Assembly: GCA_003645255.1 (NCBI GenBank)
Contig: QNES01000004.1
Span: 1-62,641 of the forward strand
DNA: 62,641 nt
Origin: Gammaproteobacteria bacterium
GTDB lineage: Bacteria; Pseudomonadota; Gammaproteobacteria; Beggiatoales; Beggiatoaceae
Direction: 5' to 3'
In this document: one piece after another, positions 25,871 to 34,577 of the stretch
How positions within the stretch are numbered: position 1 is the stretch's first letter
Layout: each line of letters starts with the position of its first letter
Notes under the pieces: model-generated
Seen by the model: the letters and a program-made list of their open reading frames with translations, nothing else
Told to the model about the DNA's origin: nothing
Database searches by the model: none
Position numbers and translations under genes: made by a program

Positions 25871-26761
25871 ATGTCTCTAAAGTCTTTAATAAAAACTTAC
25901 CAGCAACAAGTTGATAGTGCCCTAGATACATGGTTACCGGCAGCTAATATTCAACCGCCTCGCCTACATGAAGCGATGCGTTATATTGTACAGGGCGGCG
26001 GCAAACGAGTGCGCCCCATGCTCGTTTATTTAACAGGCCATGCCCTTAGTGTTAATTCTATTATGCTAGATGCCCCTGCTTGTGCGGTAGAACTTATCCA
26101 TGCTTATTCATTAGTACATGATGACTTACCTGGGATGGATGATGATGATTTACGCCGTGGTAAACCTACCTGTCACAAAGCATTTGATGAAGCAACAGCG
26201 ATTTTGGTAGGTGATGCCCTACAAACATTGGCATTTTATGTATTGAGTCACGATCCTCATTTACAAACCAGCGACAAACGACGTTTAGAAATGATTGAAA
26301 CCTTAGCGCATGCGACTGGATCACGCGGTATGGCAGGAGGGCAAGCCATTGATATGGCATCTGTTGGGCAATCTTTAAATATTGCGGAATTGGAAAATAT
26401 GCACATCCACAAAACAGGGGCGCTGATTCGCGCCAGTGTTAAACTGGGAGCTCTAACTTGTAGCACGATTGATGATAATCAATTGAACAAACTAGATCAT
26501 TATGCCAAATGCATTGGTTTAGCCTTTCAAATTCAAGATGATATTTTAGATGTCGAATCAAGTACTGAAATGCTAGGCAAACGCCAAGGCTCAGATATCG
26601 CCCATCATAAAGTGACTTATCCAGCCTTATTAGGGCTACGGGGTGCAAAACAAATGGCGATAGAGTTAATTGAGGATGCTAAAACTAGCCTCACCGATTT
26701 TGATGAAAAAGCGGATCCGCTACGTTGGATGGCGAGTTATATTGTGACACGTCATTATTGA
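25871..26761 (+). CDS. ispA: farnesyl diphosphate synthase
   Basis: 296 residues. The first aspartate-rich motif is HDDLPGMDDDDLRRGKPT and the second FQIQDDILDVES; GGGKRVRPMLVY near residue 38 binds pyrophosphate. The enzyme condenses isopentenyl diphosphate with dimethylallyl and geranyl diphosphate to make farnesyl diphosphate for quinones, carriers and hopanoids. The usual partners xseB and dxs are not adjacent here, so the gene has left its common operon. Confidence 0.95.
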   Translation: MSLKSLIKTYQQQVDSALDTWLPAANIQPPRLHEAMRYIVQGGGKRVRPMLVYLTGHALSVNSIMLDAPACAVELIHAYSLVHDDLPGMDDDDLRRGKPTCHKAFDEATAILVGDALQTLAFYVLSHDPHLQTSDKRRLEMIETLAHATGSRGMAGGQAIDMASVGQSLNIAELENMHIHKTGALIRASVKLGALTCSTIDDNQLNKLDHYAKCIGLAFQIQDDILDVESSTEMLGKRQGSDIAHHKVTYPALLGLRGAKQMAIELIEDAKTSLTDFDEKADPLRWMASYIVTRHY

Positions 26762-26776
26762 TATCCGAAACATCAT

Positions 26777-26802
26777 GTAGGGGCAATCTTTTATGATTGC
26801 CT
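26777..26802. repeat. GTAGGGGCAATC hairpin repeat
   Basis: GTAGGGGCAATC and GATTGCCT pair around TTTTAT just after ispA. An apparent upstream start for the next gene (26793) would lie in this repeat, which is why the ATG at 26832 is preferred. Confidence 0.6.
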
Positions 26803-26831
26803 TATGTCATTTGCCAAATAAATTAACCAAT

Positions 26832-27920
26832 ATGAAAAAATTAGCCCTATTTTTAGTTATTTTAACATTATCTTTTACTTACAAAGATGTGTTTAGCAGC
26901 ACTTTTGATACAAATATTGAATCGCTCCGCGCCGTTGCTGAACAGGGTAATACTGCGGCGCAATTTCAATTAGGTACGGCTTATTATACCGGTCAAGGTG
27001 TCTCTAAAAATTACCAAGAAGCCATTAAATGGTATCGCAAAGCGGCAATAAAAGGACTTGCTATTGCTCAACACAATTTTGGGCTCATGTATAGTCGGGG
27101 GGAAGGGATTCCTCAAGATTATGAAAAAGCGGCGTATTGGTATCGCAAAGCGGCTGAACAAGGAGATAGCCATGCTCAAAATAATTTAGGCAGCTTGTAT
27201 AAAAGAGGTCAAGGTGTATCTCAAGATGACAAAGAGGCGAACAAATGGTATCAAAAAGCTGCCGAACAAGAGTGTGTTATAGCTCAATATAATTTAGGAC
27301 TAGCATATAGTCGGGGAGAAGGCGTTCCCAAAGATCATCAAAAGGCGATCAAATGGTTTAGCGAAGCTGCTGAACAGGAGCATGCTGAAGCAAAAAAAGA
27401 ATTAACCAATCAAAAACAGATGCTTATCCGTTCGGTAGAAAACCGTCCCTTTGATGAACCAACAATGATACCGGTTCAAGACCCCCTCCAAACTTTACCG
27501 AGCCATTCGCTAGAAAACCGTCCTAAGCTAGAAGCGACGGATATACCGGCTCAATCAAAACCCTTAGTCAATACGGTAAAAGTTATACAGGGTAAATACT
27601 ATTTGGCTCTATATTATGCTCGTAAAGCAGATAAGTCATTGATAAATCAACTTGCCTCTTTTTTGAAAGATCTAGGTTATACTGTTGATAAAATCAATCG
27701 GGTGAAGATTCCAAAAAATTATCGTTCACAGTGGGATATTCGCTATTTCTATGACCGAAAGGCGGCAAATGTGCTTAGAACACACTTCAAGGAATTTTTA
27801 GAGCATACTGACGCATGGAATGATGTTAAAATAAAGCTCAAAAATTTCAGCTTTATGCTAAACAGCAAAAGGAAAATTAGAAAAGGGCGAATTGAAATGT
27901 GGATACTTAATAAACCTTAA
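26832..27920 (+). CDS. periplasmic Sel1-repeat protein
   Basis: 362 residues from ATG 26832, which begins a clear signal peptide (KKLALFLVILTLSFTYKDVF). Four Sel1-like repeats of 36 residues (about 35-185) are recognised by AQFQLGTAYYTGQGVSKNYQ-type units. A Pro-rich linker follows. The C-terminal domain (about 245-362) contains KYYLALYYARKAD and DIRYFYDRKAANVL and resembles sugar- or partner-binding C-terminal domains of the LytR_C/SPOR kind, though this is tentative. Sel1 proteins usually mediate protein contacts. Start choice: the ATG at 26793 would put a repeat-derived leader in front of the signal peptide. Confidence 0.8.
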   Translation: MKKLALFLVILTLSFTYKDVFSSTFDTNIESLRAVAEQGNTAAQFQLGTAYYTGQGVSKNYQEAIKWYRKAAIKGLAIAQHNFGLMYSRGEGIPQDYEKAAYWYRKAAEQGDSHAQNNLGSLYKRGQGVSQDDKEANKWYQKAAEQECVIAQYNLGLAYSRGEGVPKDHQKAIKWFSEAAEQEHAEAKKELTNQKQMLIRSVENRPFDEPTMIPVQDPLQTLPSHSLENRPKLEATDIPAQSKPLVNTVKVIQGKYYLALYYARKADKSLINQLASFLKDLGYTVDKINRVKIPKNYRSQWDIRYFYDRKAANVLRTHFKEFLEHTDAWNDVKIKLKNFSFMLNSKRKIRKGRIEMWILNKP

Positions 27921-28017
27921 ATACTGATTGCTCTATCTGGAGTCCAAAGCTTTAGCTTCCCTGCTTTGAACTCTACTCAGGATTTGTTCATGTTATAAAC
28001 GAAAAGGTGTCAAAAAA

Positions 28018-28224
28018 ATGCCAAGAAAAATTATTAAAATCCCCAAGATCAGTTGTGGACATTGTACCTATACAATTGAACAAGAAATAAGTAAATTAGC
28101 AGGTGTCACCTCTATTGAAGCTGATAAAAATAGTCGGATGGTAACGATTGAATGGGATGAACCACCTCTTAGTTGGCGGAAAATAATGGATTTGTTAGAT
28201 GAAATCGGTTATCCTGCGGCGTGA
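28018..28224 (+). CDS. heavy-metal-associated (CopZ/MerP-like) protein
   Basis: 68 residues forming a single ferredoxin-like HMA domain. The metal site is ISCGHCTYTIEQEI (CxxC at about residues 13-16). The usual Met before the first Cys is replaced by Ile-Ser. Such small cytosolic proteins carry copper or zinc to P-type ATPases or regulators. No metal ATPase is adjacent. It has a spacing of about 97 bp to the Sel1 gene, and a GTAGGGTGGGC hairpin follows its stop. Confidence 0.87.
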   Translation: MPRKIIKIPKISCGHCTYTIEQEISKLAGVTSIEADKNSRMVTIEWDEPPLSWRKIMDLLDEIGYPAA

Positions 28225-28257
28225 TATACTACTAACAGGCATAATATGGCATGTTAT

Positions 28258-28293
28258 GTAGGGTGGGCTGCAAAAACACGCTGCCCACCAGCC
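28258..28293. repeat. GTAGGGTGGGC hairpin repeat
   Basis: GGGTGGGC-TGCAAAAACACGCT-GCCCACC lies between the convergent HMA and ccmC genes. It is a second subtype of the GTAGGG family; a related copy is at 29076-29111. Confidence 0.65.
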
Positions 28294-28308
28294 CAAACTG
28301 ATTTTCCG

Positions 28309-29052
28309 TTACGTTTCGTATTTTTTGACCAATTCTTGCACCCAACTACTATTCCGCTCCCTCTCTAAAACTTCGCAACGCGCCCGTTTCAAAACAACGA
28401 CGACATAAAACAATTTAAACGCTATCGCCATTAACAATAAAGGAATCAACATAGAAATATGAATAGAGGGGGCATCAAGTTTGGTAAAAGTCGCCCCTTG
28501 ATGTAGGGTATTCCACCATTCTACTGAATAATGAATAATAGGAATATTAACCACCCCAACTAATGCTAAAACTGCACTCGCTCGTGAAGCAGTACGCTTA
28601 TCTTCAATCGCAGAGTTAAGGGCGATGACACCTAAATATAAGAATAATAAAATTAATTCAGATGTCAAGCGGGCATCCCATACCCACCATGTACCCCACA
28701 TAGGTTTACCCCATAAAGCACCGGTAGCTAAAGCCAAAAAAGTAAATGATGCACCGATGGGGGCAGAGCTTGCCGCTATCACTTCAGCCAATTTGATTCG
28801 CCAAACCAGCCCAATGCCTCCGGCAATCGCCATTACCATATAAACAAACATAGACATCCACGCTGCGGGAACATGAACAAACATAATTCGATAGCTTTCC
28901 CCTTGTTGATAATCAGGGGGGGCAACAAATAAGCCATAATATAATCCTGCCAGCATAAATGCGAGACAAAACCAACCAAACCAAGGAATTAAACGCCCTG
29001 AAAGCGCGTAAAAATATTTCGGAGATGAAAATTTATGTAAAAAAGCCCACAT
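28309..29052 (-). CDS. ccmC: heme exporter protein CcmC
   Basis: 247 residues from the ATG at 29052 (MWAFLHKFSSPKYFY), matching the family start. A longer frame to 29109 would read through the GTAGGGTGGGC repeat. Six membrane helices are visible, with the heme-handling W-rich motif WGKPMWGTWWVWDARLTSEL and periplasmic conserved histidines (VHVPAAWMSM, IHYSVEWWNTLHQG). It delivers heme to CcmE in system I cytochrome c maturation. It lies directly downstream of ccmB. ccmD and the later ccm genes are not here. Confidence 0.95.
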   Translation of the reverse strand: MWAFLHKFSSPKYFYALSGRLIPWFGWFCLAFMLAGLYYGLFVAPPDYQQGESYRIMFVHVPAAWMSMFVYMVMAIAGGIGLVWRIKLAEVIAASSAPIGASFTFLALATGALWGKPMWGTWWVWDARLTSELILLFLYLGVIALNSAIEDKRTASRASAVLALVGVVNIPIIHYSVEWWNTLHQGATFTKLDAPSIHISMLIPLLLMAIAFKLFYVVVVLKRARCEVLERERNSSWVQELVKKYET

Positions 29053-29075
29053 TTTCAGTTTTAAGTTATCAGTTA

Positions 29076-29111
29076 TGTAGGGTGGGCAAAATCTTTTTTT
29101 GCCGACCAACC
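29076..29111. repeat. GTAGGGTGGGC repeat, degenerate
   Basis: GTAGGGTGGGCAA and TTGCCGACCAACC, with A/T-rich centre AATCTTTTT, lie between ccmB and ccmC. Adjacent to it is the short direct repeat TTATCAGTTAT (29057-29076). Confidence 0.55.
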
Positions 29112-29168
29112 GTTAAAAAAAGTGTTCAATTCGCAAAAAGTGAATAAAAAATCGGATTTGTCAAACCA

Positions 29169-29846
29169 TTAACTTAAACTAATTCGTAAAGCAGCTGCTA
29201 CAGCAAAAGGGGCAAGTGTTAGGGATAAAGAAAGTAAGGCCGCTAAAAAATATAATTGTCCTGCTACCGGAAAACCCCTAGCCGCTTCATTAACCGCCCC
29301 AGCCGCAAAAATTAAAACAGGAATATATAAAGGTAAGACTAACAAAGAAAGTAATACACCACCGCGCCGTAAGCCTACCGTTAAAGCAACGCCAATTGCT
29401 CCCACTAAACTTAAAACAGGTGTACCTAGAGCCAGTGTTGCGATAAGTGTCAGCATGGCTGTATCCGGCAAAAAAAGCAAGATACCCAAAAATGGCGCTA
29501 AAACGATTAGCGGTAAGCCAGTCACTAGCCAATGTGCCAAAACTTTTCCCAACACCAGTAACGGTAAAGAATGGGCAGATAATGCTATTTGCTCTAAACT
29601 ACCATCTTCAAAGTCGGAACGAAATAGACTATCAAGCGATAACATGGCTGCTAATAATGCTGCCACCCAAATCACACCAGGGGCAATACTTTGTAAAGCC
29701 TTTGATTCAGATGAAATTCCCAACGGAAATAAGCTGACAACAATAATAAAAAATAACAAAGGATTAGCTAATTCGGCACGATGCCGATAAGCTAAAGTTA
29801 AATCACGTTTTAATAAAATATAAAAGGCAGATAAGTCAGAAGCCAT
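29169..29846 (-). CDS. ccmB: heme exporter protein CcmB
   Basis: 225 residues, the usual length. About six membrane helices are present, with RDLTLAYRHRAELANPLLFF at the start, GVIWVAALLAAMLSLDSLF and DGSLEQIALS in the first loop, typical of CcmB. It forms the CcmAB ABC complex that releases holo-CcmE from CcmC. The ATPase gene ccmA, usually immediately upstream, is absent; rpmE lies there instead. The operon has therefore been broken up. Confidence 0.95.
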   Translation of the reverse strand: MASDLSAFYILLKRDLTLAYRHRAELANPLLFFIIVVSLFPLGISSESKALQSIAPGVIWVAALLAAMLSLDSLFRSDFEDGSLEQIALSAHSLPLLVLGKVLAHWLVTGLPLIVLAPFLGILLFLPDTAMLTLIATLALGTPVLSLVGAIGVALTVGLRRGGVLLSLLVLPLYIPVLIFAAGAVNEAARGFPVAGQLYFLAALLSLSLTLAPFAVAAALRISLS

Positions 29847-29878
29847 ATTAGCATGTTTTTAAATATACTTGAAAAAAA

Positions 29879-29910
29879 GAAATCCGATTTTTGAAAAAAT
29901 CGGATTTCTA
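29879..29910. repeat. palindromic repeat, ATCCGAT subtype
   Basis: GAAATCCGATTTTT-G-AAAAAATCGGATTTC is nearly perfect, between rpmE and ccmB, both on the minus strand. It may also act as a terminator for rpmE. Confidence 0.75.
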
Positions 29911-29922
29911 TCACCCATTAAT

Positions 29923-30141
29923 CTACGTATTAAGACCGATTTGTCCTCCAAACCGACGACGGAATTTATCCACGCGCCCTGCACTATCAATGATTTTCTG
30001 TTTACCTGTATAAAATGGATGGCAAGCAGAACAAACTTCAATCTGTAAATCCTTGTTTACTGTTGAACGGGTTTGAAAAGTATTACCACAGCTACAAGTC
30101 ACTGTCATGTCATGGTAGGCGGGATGAATTTTAGCTTTCAT
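29923..30141 (-). CDS. rpmE: ribosomal protein L31 (zinc form)
   Basis: 72 residues. It begins [20 protein letters not shown] and carries two Cys pairs, CSC in the first strand and [13 protein letters not shown] later, so it is the zinc-binding C+ type of L31. Non-zinc paralogues (ykgM type) replace it under zinc starvation in other bacteria; none is visible here. It is a standalone gene divergent from ubiA. Confidence 0.95.
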   Translation of the reverse strand: MKAKIHPAYHDMTVTCSCGNTFQTRSTVNKDLQIEVCSACHPFYTGKQKIIDSAGRVDKFRRRFGGQIGLNT

Positions 30142-30221
30142 AATCGTTTTAAATTAATATGTGTGAGTATTTAAAATCATAACATCTGAAATTTTACTGA
30201 GATATTATACTATAAAGTACT

Positions 30222-31076
30222 ATGAAACGTTTATATCAATATGCCCTATTAATGCGCTTACACCGCCCAATAGGAATTCTTCTACTACTTTGGCCCACAC
30301 TCTGGGCCCTATGGATTGCCGGCCAGGGTTATCCTGATGTACTGGTAACAACTGTATTTGTATTAGGCGTTATCATAATGCGTTCCGCCGGTTGTGTTAT
30401 TAATGACTATGCTGATCGCCACATTGATCCATACGTGCGTCGCACTCATGATCGTCCACTGGCAGCTAAACGCGTGACTACACGCGAAGCCCTCACTTTA
30501 TTTATCATTTTGTGTTTGCTGGCTTTTGGATTAGTTTTATTAATGAATCTATTAACCATTATCTTATCCGTTATAGCTGCCCTATTAGCTGCCAGTTATC
30601 CCTTCATGAAACGTTATACTCATTGGCCCCAAGTATATTTAGGCGTAGCATTTGGCTGGTCAATCCCAATGGCTTTTGCTGCTCAAACCGATAGCATACC
30701 CACATTAGCATGGTGGTTATTATTAACCAATGTATTATGGACTGTTGCCTATGACACGATGTATGCCATGGTGGATAGGGCAGATGATTTAGCAATTGGC
30801 GTTAAATCGACCGCTATTTTATTTGGTCAAGCAGATAAAGCCATTATTGCTAGTTTACAAATAGTTGTATTACTACTATTATTATGGATAGGCATTAAAA
30901 TTCATTTAGGTACCTGGTATTATCTCGGATTGCTTGTAGCAGCAGGATTGGTCATTTATCAACAATGGCTTATTAAAGATCGTGATCCACAACGCTGCTT
31001 TCAAGCATTTTTAAATAATAACTGGTTTGGTGCGACTATTTTTGCGGGCATCGCCGCTCATTACTACTGGGGATAA
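30222..31076 (+). CDS. ubiA: 4-hydroxybenzoate octaprenyltransferase
   Basis: 284 residues with eight or nine membrane helices. [19 protein letters not shown] and the first Asp motif, [10 protein letters not shown], followed by RTHDRPLAA, match UbiA. The second Asp region, [16 protein letters not shown] with KSTAILFG, is also intact. It attaches the polyprenyl tail to 4-hydroxybenzoate for ubiquinone synthesis. ubiC, often just upstream, is not present. The stop is followed after 3 bp by the protease gene, so the two are probably co-transcribed. Confidence 0.96.
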   Translation: MKRLYQYALLMRLHRPIGILLLLWPTLWALWIAGQGYPDVLVTTVFVLGVIIMRSAGCVINDYADRHIDPYVRRTHDRPLAAKRVTTREALTLFIILCLLAFGLVLLMNLLTIILSVIAALLAASYPFMKRYTHWPQVYLGVAFGWSIPMAFAAQTDSIPTLAWWLLLTNVLWTVAYDTMYAMVDRADDLAIGVKSTAILFGQADKAIIASLQIVVLLLLLWIGIKIHLGTWYYLGLLVAAGLVIYQQWLIKDRDPQRCFQAFLNNNWFGATIFAGIAAHYYWG

Positions 31077-31079
31077 AAA

Positions 31080-32177
31080 ATGCGTTTATTTTTTCAATTT
31101 GGTTTCAGTATTTTTTTCCTATTGGTGCAAACCAGTTTATTAGCAACCCCTCGAATTATTAATGGCATTCGGGCTAAACCAGATAATTGGTCCTGGATAG
31201 TCGCTATTATCTCTCAAGGTGTGGTCCCAGTTAAAGGGCAGTTTTGTGGTGGAACATTAATCCATCCTTCTTGGGTATTGACAGCGGCGCATTGCGCCGA
31301 TGGTGAAACAACATCTAGTATAAACGTTCTATTAGGAACCAATGACTTAACGGATGAAAACAGAGAAATTATTGGCATTAAGCGGATTGTCAGACATCCT
31401 GATTATGATTATGATCCGGAAACACCAAACTCAGATATTGCTTTATTACAACTCGAAAAACCTTCCACACAACCGGTGATACGAATAGCAGATCGTTACA
31501 CAGTACTAATTCAGCCAGGGCTTGATGCGACAGTGATGGGATGGGGTGCGACAAATAGTTTATCAGACCCGGTCTATCCTGAACACTTACAGCAAGTAAC
31601 CGTACCCATCGTTTCAAATACACAGTGCAATGAACATTTTTCGTATGCAGGTGATGTTAAGGAGACTATGCTTTGTGCCGGTTTTGCTGATGGAGGTGCC
31701 GATGCTTGTATAGGAGACAGTGGTGGACCTCTCGTTATGAAAACGGGCAGTGGTTGGCAACAAGTCGGTATTGTCAGTTGGGGAGAAGGCTGCGCCTTAC
31801 CCAACTATTATGGTGTTTATACCCGTGTTCCTTTTTTTCAATCGTTCATGACTGAAAATATTTGTCAACAGGCGGATATTCCCCCTTCACCACATTTAGA
31901 AGTGCATAAAGATGAAAAGTCCGTCACTATTTCCTGGAATCAGGTGAAAGCAGATGGCTATCAACTTTACTATGCGCCTTATTCTAAGCCACTGAGTAAT
32001 GTTACCCTGGACAATATTGAAAGCCTGGAACTTGGCAATCGCACCTCTTTCAATGTGAAATTAACCTCATTAAAAGTATTTTCTGACCAAAATTTTTATG
32101 TCGCAGTACGCGCCTATAACGGTAATTGCTATAGTGATTATTCTAATCTTTGCACGATTATGATGGACGAACTATGA
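31080..32177 (+). CDS. secreted trypsin-like serine protease (S1A) with C-terminal Fn3-like domain
   Basis: 365 residues. The signal peptide is about 1-22 (RLFFQFGFSIFFLLVQTSLL). The mature-like start is RIINGIRAKPDNWSWIVAI, where trypsin activation normally gives IVGG. The catalytic triad is LTAAHC, SDIALLQL and GDSGGPLV. The Asp six residues before the catalytic Ser (DACIGDSGG) predicts trypsin-like Lys/Arg specificity. Cys pairs of the chymotrypsin fold are present. The C-terminal 90 residues look like a fibronectin III beta sandwich (SVTISWNQVKADGYQLYYAP). It is probably periplasmic or exported. Chymotrypsin-fold proteases of this animal-like type are scattered in bacteria. Confidence 0.93.
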   Translation: MRLFFQFGFSIFFLLVQTSLLATPRIINGIRAKPDNWSWIVAIISQGVVPVKGQFCGGTLIHPSWVLTAAHCADGETTSSINVLLGTNDLTDENREIIGIKRIVRHPDYDYDPETPNSDIALLQLEKPSTQPVIRIADRYTVLIQPGLDATVMGWGATNSLSDPVYPEHLQQVTVPIVSNTQCNEHFSYAGDVKETMLCAGFADGGADACIGDSGGPLVMKTGSGWQQVGIVSWGEGCALPNYYGVYTRVPFFQSFMTENICQQADIPPSPHLEVHKDEKSVTISWNQVKADGYQLYYAPYSKPLSNVTLDNIESLELGNRTSFNVKLTSLKVFSDQNFYVAVRAYNGNCYSDYSNLCTIMMDEL

Positions 32178-32187
32178 CTTTCAAGCC

Positions 32188-32221
32188 AAACCTGACAGGT
32201 TGAAAAAACCTGGCAGGTTTA
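32188..32221. repeat. ACCTGACAGGT hairpin repeat
   Basis: AAACCTGACAGGTT and AACCTGGCAGGTTT pair with one A-G mismatch, 11 bp after the protease stop and convergent with nuoF. It probably helps end transcription from both sides. Confidence 0.65.
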
Positions 32222-32251
32222 GTTTTCAAGGCTCTTATTAAATTCTTACAT

Positions 32252-33529
32252 CTAAGCTGAAACCATACTTTTGCCATGATCAATATAATACTGAAATTCC
32301 TCTCGGAAATTTTTGACAAAGTTTATGACAGGCATAGCGGCAGCATCTCCTAACGCACAAACTGTTCGCCCACCAATCTTATCAGCAATATCGGATAACA
32401 AATCTAAATCCCCTGGCTGCCCTTCACCATGATAAATACGCTTTACCACACGCGCCATCCAACCGGTACCTTCACGACAGGGAGTGCATTGTCCACAAGA
32501 TTCCTCATAATAGAAATGAGCAATACGGGCTAATACTTTTACCATATCAGTGGTTTCATCCATCACTATAATGGCTCCAGAACCTAACATGGAACCAGCT
32601 TTGGCTAGGGAATCATAATCCATCGTTAAATCCATCATGATATCCGCCTTCAGTACGGGGGTAGAAGATCCGCCAGGAATAACCGCTTTGAGCTTGCGCC
32701 CTTTCCACACACCGCCCGCCATTTCTAATAATTCGGCAAAAGAAGTTCCCAATGGCACTTCATAATTACCCGGCTTATTGACATGCCCAGAAATAGCAAA
32801 AACTTTCGGACCCGTATTTTTCGGTTTACCTATATTTGAAAACCAATCTGCACCGTTATTGAGAATACTGGGAACAGAAGCTAACGTTTCAGCATTATTA
32901 ATAGTAGTGGGTTTACCATATAAACCACAGGCGGCAGGAAAGGGGGGTTTATTGCGAGGTTGCCCTTTTTTACCTTCAATGGATTCTAACAAGGCACTTT
33001 CTTCACCACAAATATAGGCACCTGCACCATAATGTGCATAAAGATCAATATCCACACCGGAACCTAAAATATTCTGACCCAACAAACCAGCTTGATAAGC
33101 TTCTTCCAACGCGCTTTCAAAACGCTCAATGGGTTCTATAAATTCACCGCGAATATAATTATAACCCACAGTTGCACCTATGCTATAACAGGCAATCGCC
33201 ATGCCCTCAACGACAGCATGGGGATTATAACGTAAAATATCGCGATCCTTAAAAGTGCCAGGCTCCCCCTCGTCAGAATTGCACGCCAAGTATTTTTGCA
33301 CAGGCTTATCGCGTACCCCCAACATAAAACTCCATTTTAACCCAGCAGGAAAACCTGCACCACCACGCCCACGTAAACCTGACGCTTTGACTTGATCAAT
33401 AATATCTTTAGCAGGTGTTTTTTCTGTCAATATTTTACGCAGTGCTTTGTAACCACCTGTGCTTTCATAGACAGGAAGCGTCCATGAATTTTCTAAGTGT
33501 CTGTTTTTAAAGCAAAGTTCATTTGCCAT
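32252..33529 (-). CDS. nuoF: NADH-quinone oxidoreductase subunit F
   Basis: 425 residues. The NADH/FMN-binding [13 protein letters not shown] is near residue 54. [15 protein letters not shown] contacts FMN, and [13 protein letters not shown] with a later Cys (VCALGDAA) holds the N3 4Fe-4S cluster. It is the NADH-oxidising flavoprotein of complex I. The other nuo genes (usually nuoA-N in one operon) are not adjacent, and lipA lies upstream on the same strand. Either the operon is split or this is an extra copy used with another diaphorase partner. Confidence 0.95.
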   Translation of the reverse strand: MANELCFKNRHLENSWTLPVYESTGGYKALRKILTEKTPAKDIIDQVKASGLRGRGGAGFPAGLKWSFMLGVRDKPVQKYLACNSDEGEPGTFKDRDILRYNPHAVVEGMAIACYSIGATVGYNYIRGEFIEPIERFESALEEAYQAGLLGQNILGSGVDIDLYAHYGAGAYICGEESALLESIEGKKGQPRNKPPFPAACGLYGKPTTINNAETLASVPSILNNGADWFSNIGKPKNTGPKVFAISGHVNKPGNYEVPLGTSFAELLEMAGGVWKGRKLKAVIPGGSSTPVLKADIMMDLTMDYDSLAKAGSMLGSGAIIVMDETTDMVKVLARIAHFYYEESCGQCTPCREGTGWMARVVKRIYHGEGQPGDLDLLSDIADKIGGRTVCALGDAAAMPVINFVKNFREEFQYYIDHGKSMVSA

Positions 33530-33622
33530 CCTATAAATCCTTCTTTAATAATGGTTAATGGTTAATGACTAAAGTAGTCTATTATACTCTATGTTCTAAT
33601 TTTTAAAGTCAAAATTTCTAAA

Positions 33623-33653
33623 GAAATCCGATTTTTTCAAAAATCGGATTTCT
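33623..33653. repeat. palindromic repeat, ATCCGAT subtype
   Basis: GAAATCCGATTTTTT-C-AAAAATCGGATTTC lies between lipA and nuoF. Near-perfect arms place it among the best-kept copies of the family. Confidence 0.75.
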
Positions 33654-33661
33654 AATGCGCT

Positions 33662-34546
33662 CTATACGGAACTAAGCACATGCCTATCAGCATGATAAGA
33701 AGAACGTACTAAAGGTCCACTGGCAATATTTTTAAAACCCATTTGATTTCCCTGTACCGCTAATTGTTCAAATTCCGTAGGGCTAACATAACGTTGTACT
33801 GGTAAATGGTGGCGAGTCGGCTGTAAATATTGTCCCAGGGTAAGCATATCACAGGCAGAAGCTCGTAAATCGCGCATCACTTGTAATACTTCCTCAACGC
33901 TTTCTCCTAAACCTAACATAAGACCGGATTTAGTTGATACTTGTGGATGTTGTGCTTTAAAATCTTTAAGTAATTGCAATGAGCATTGATAATCTGCTCC
34001 TGGGCGAACATGTTGATATAAACGCGGTACCGTTTCCAGATTATGATTAAAAACATTTGGGTATGTTTCTTGAAAGTTTTTTAAAGCCACCTCCAGTCGT
34101 CCCCGAAAATCGGGTACTAAGATTTCAATTTTGGTTTGCTTCGAAATTTCACGCACCGCCTGAATACAGGCAACAAAATGACCTGCCCCCCCATCACGTA
34201 AATCATCACGATTCACAGAAGTGATGACCACATATTTCAATTGCATAGCCAAAATGCTATTGGCTAGATTAATAGGTTCATTGTTATCCAAAGGTGCCGG
34301 GCGACCATGTGCCACATCACAAAATGGACATCGCCGTGTGCAAATATCGCCCATTATTATAAAAGTGGCGGTGCCATCTGAAAAGCATTCATTTAAATTG
34401 GGGCATGAAGCTTCTTCACATACCGTATGTAAATGATGCTTTCGCAGGAGTGCTTTCAGATGGGAAATTTTGTGGCCAGTAGTCGGTTTGATACGTATCC
34501 ACTTGGGTTTACGGAGGGGTTTATCAGTGTTTTTGATAGGAGCCAT
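33662..34546 (-). CDS. lipA: lipoyl synthase
   Basis: 294 residues. It has both 4Fe-4S cluster motifs: the N-terminal [12 protein letters not shown] (CX4CX5C) and the radical-SAM CTRRCPFC (CX3CX2C). The C-terminal RSSYHAD serine ligand is kept ([14 protein letters not shown]). It inserts two sulfurs into octanoyl groups on E2 and GcvH domains. Its usual partner lipB is a broken remnant at 1222-1576. It starts 31 bp after the MscS-CNB gene and could be the third gene of that transcript. Confidence 0.97.
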   Translation of the reverse strand: MAPIKNTDKPLRKPKWIRIKPTTGHKISHLKALLRKHHLHTVCEEASCPNLNECFSDGTATFIIMGDICTRRCPFCDVAHGRPAPLDNNEPINLANSILAMQLKYVVITSVNRDDLRDGGAGHFVACIQAVREISKQTKIEILVPDFRGRLEVALKNFQETYPNVFNHNLETVPRLYQHVRPGADYQCSLQLLKDFKAQHPQVSTKSGLMLGLGESVEEVLQVMRDLRASACDMLTLGQYLQPTRHHLPVQRYVSPTEFEQLAVQGNQMGFKNIASGPLVRSSYHADRHVLSSV

Positions 34547-34577
34547 TTTGTTTGTGCCTTCAAAGTAGAATTAACCA

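Noticed and set aside
26793-26831. upstream ATG for the Sel1 protein
   Set aside because: Its codons come from a dispersed hairpin repeat and would bury the signal peptide.
29053-29109. 19-codon N-terminal extension of CcmC
   Set aside because: The extension is read from a GTAGGGTGGGC repeat; the family start is at 29052.
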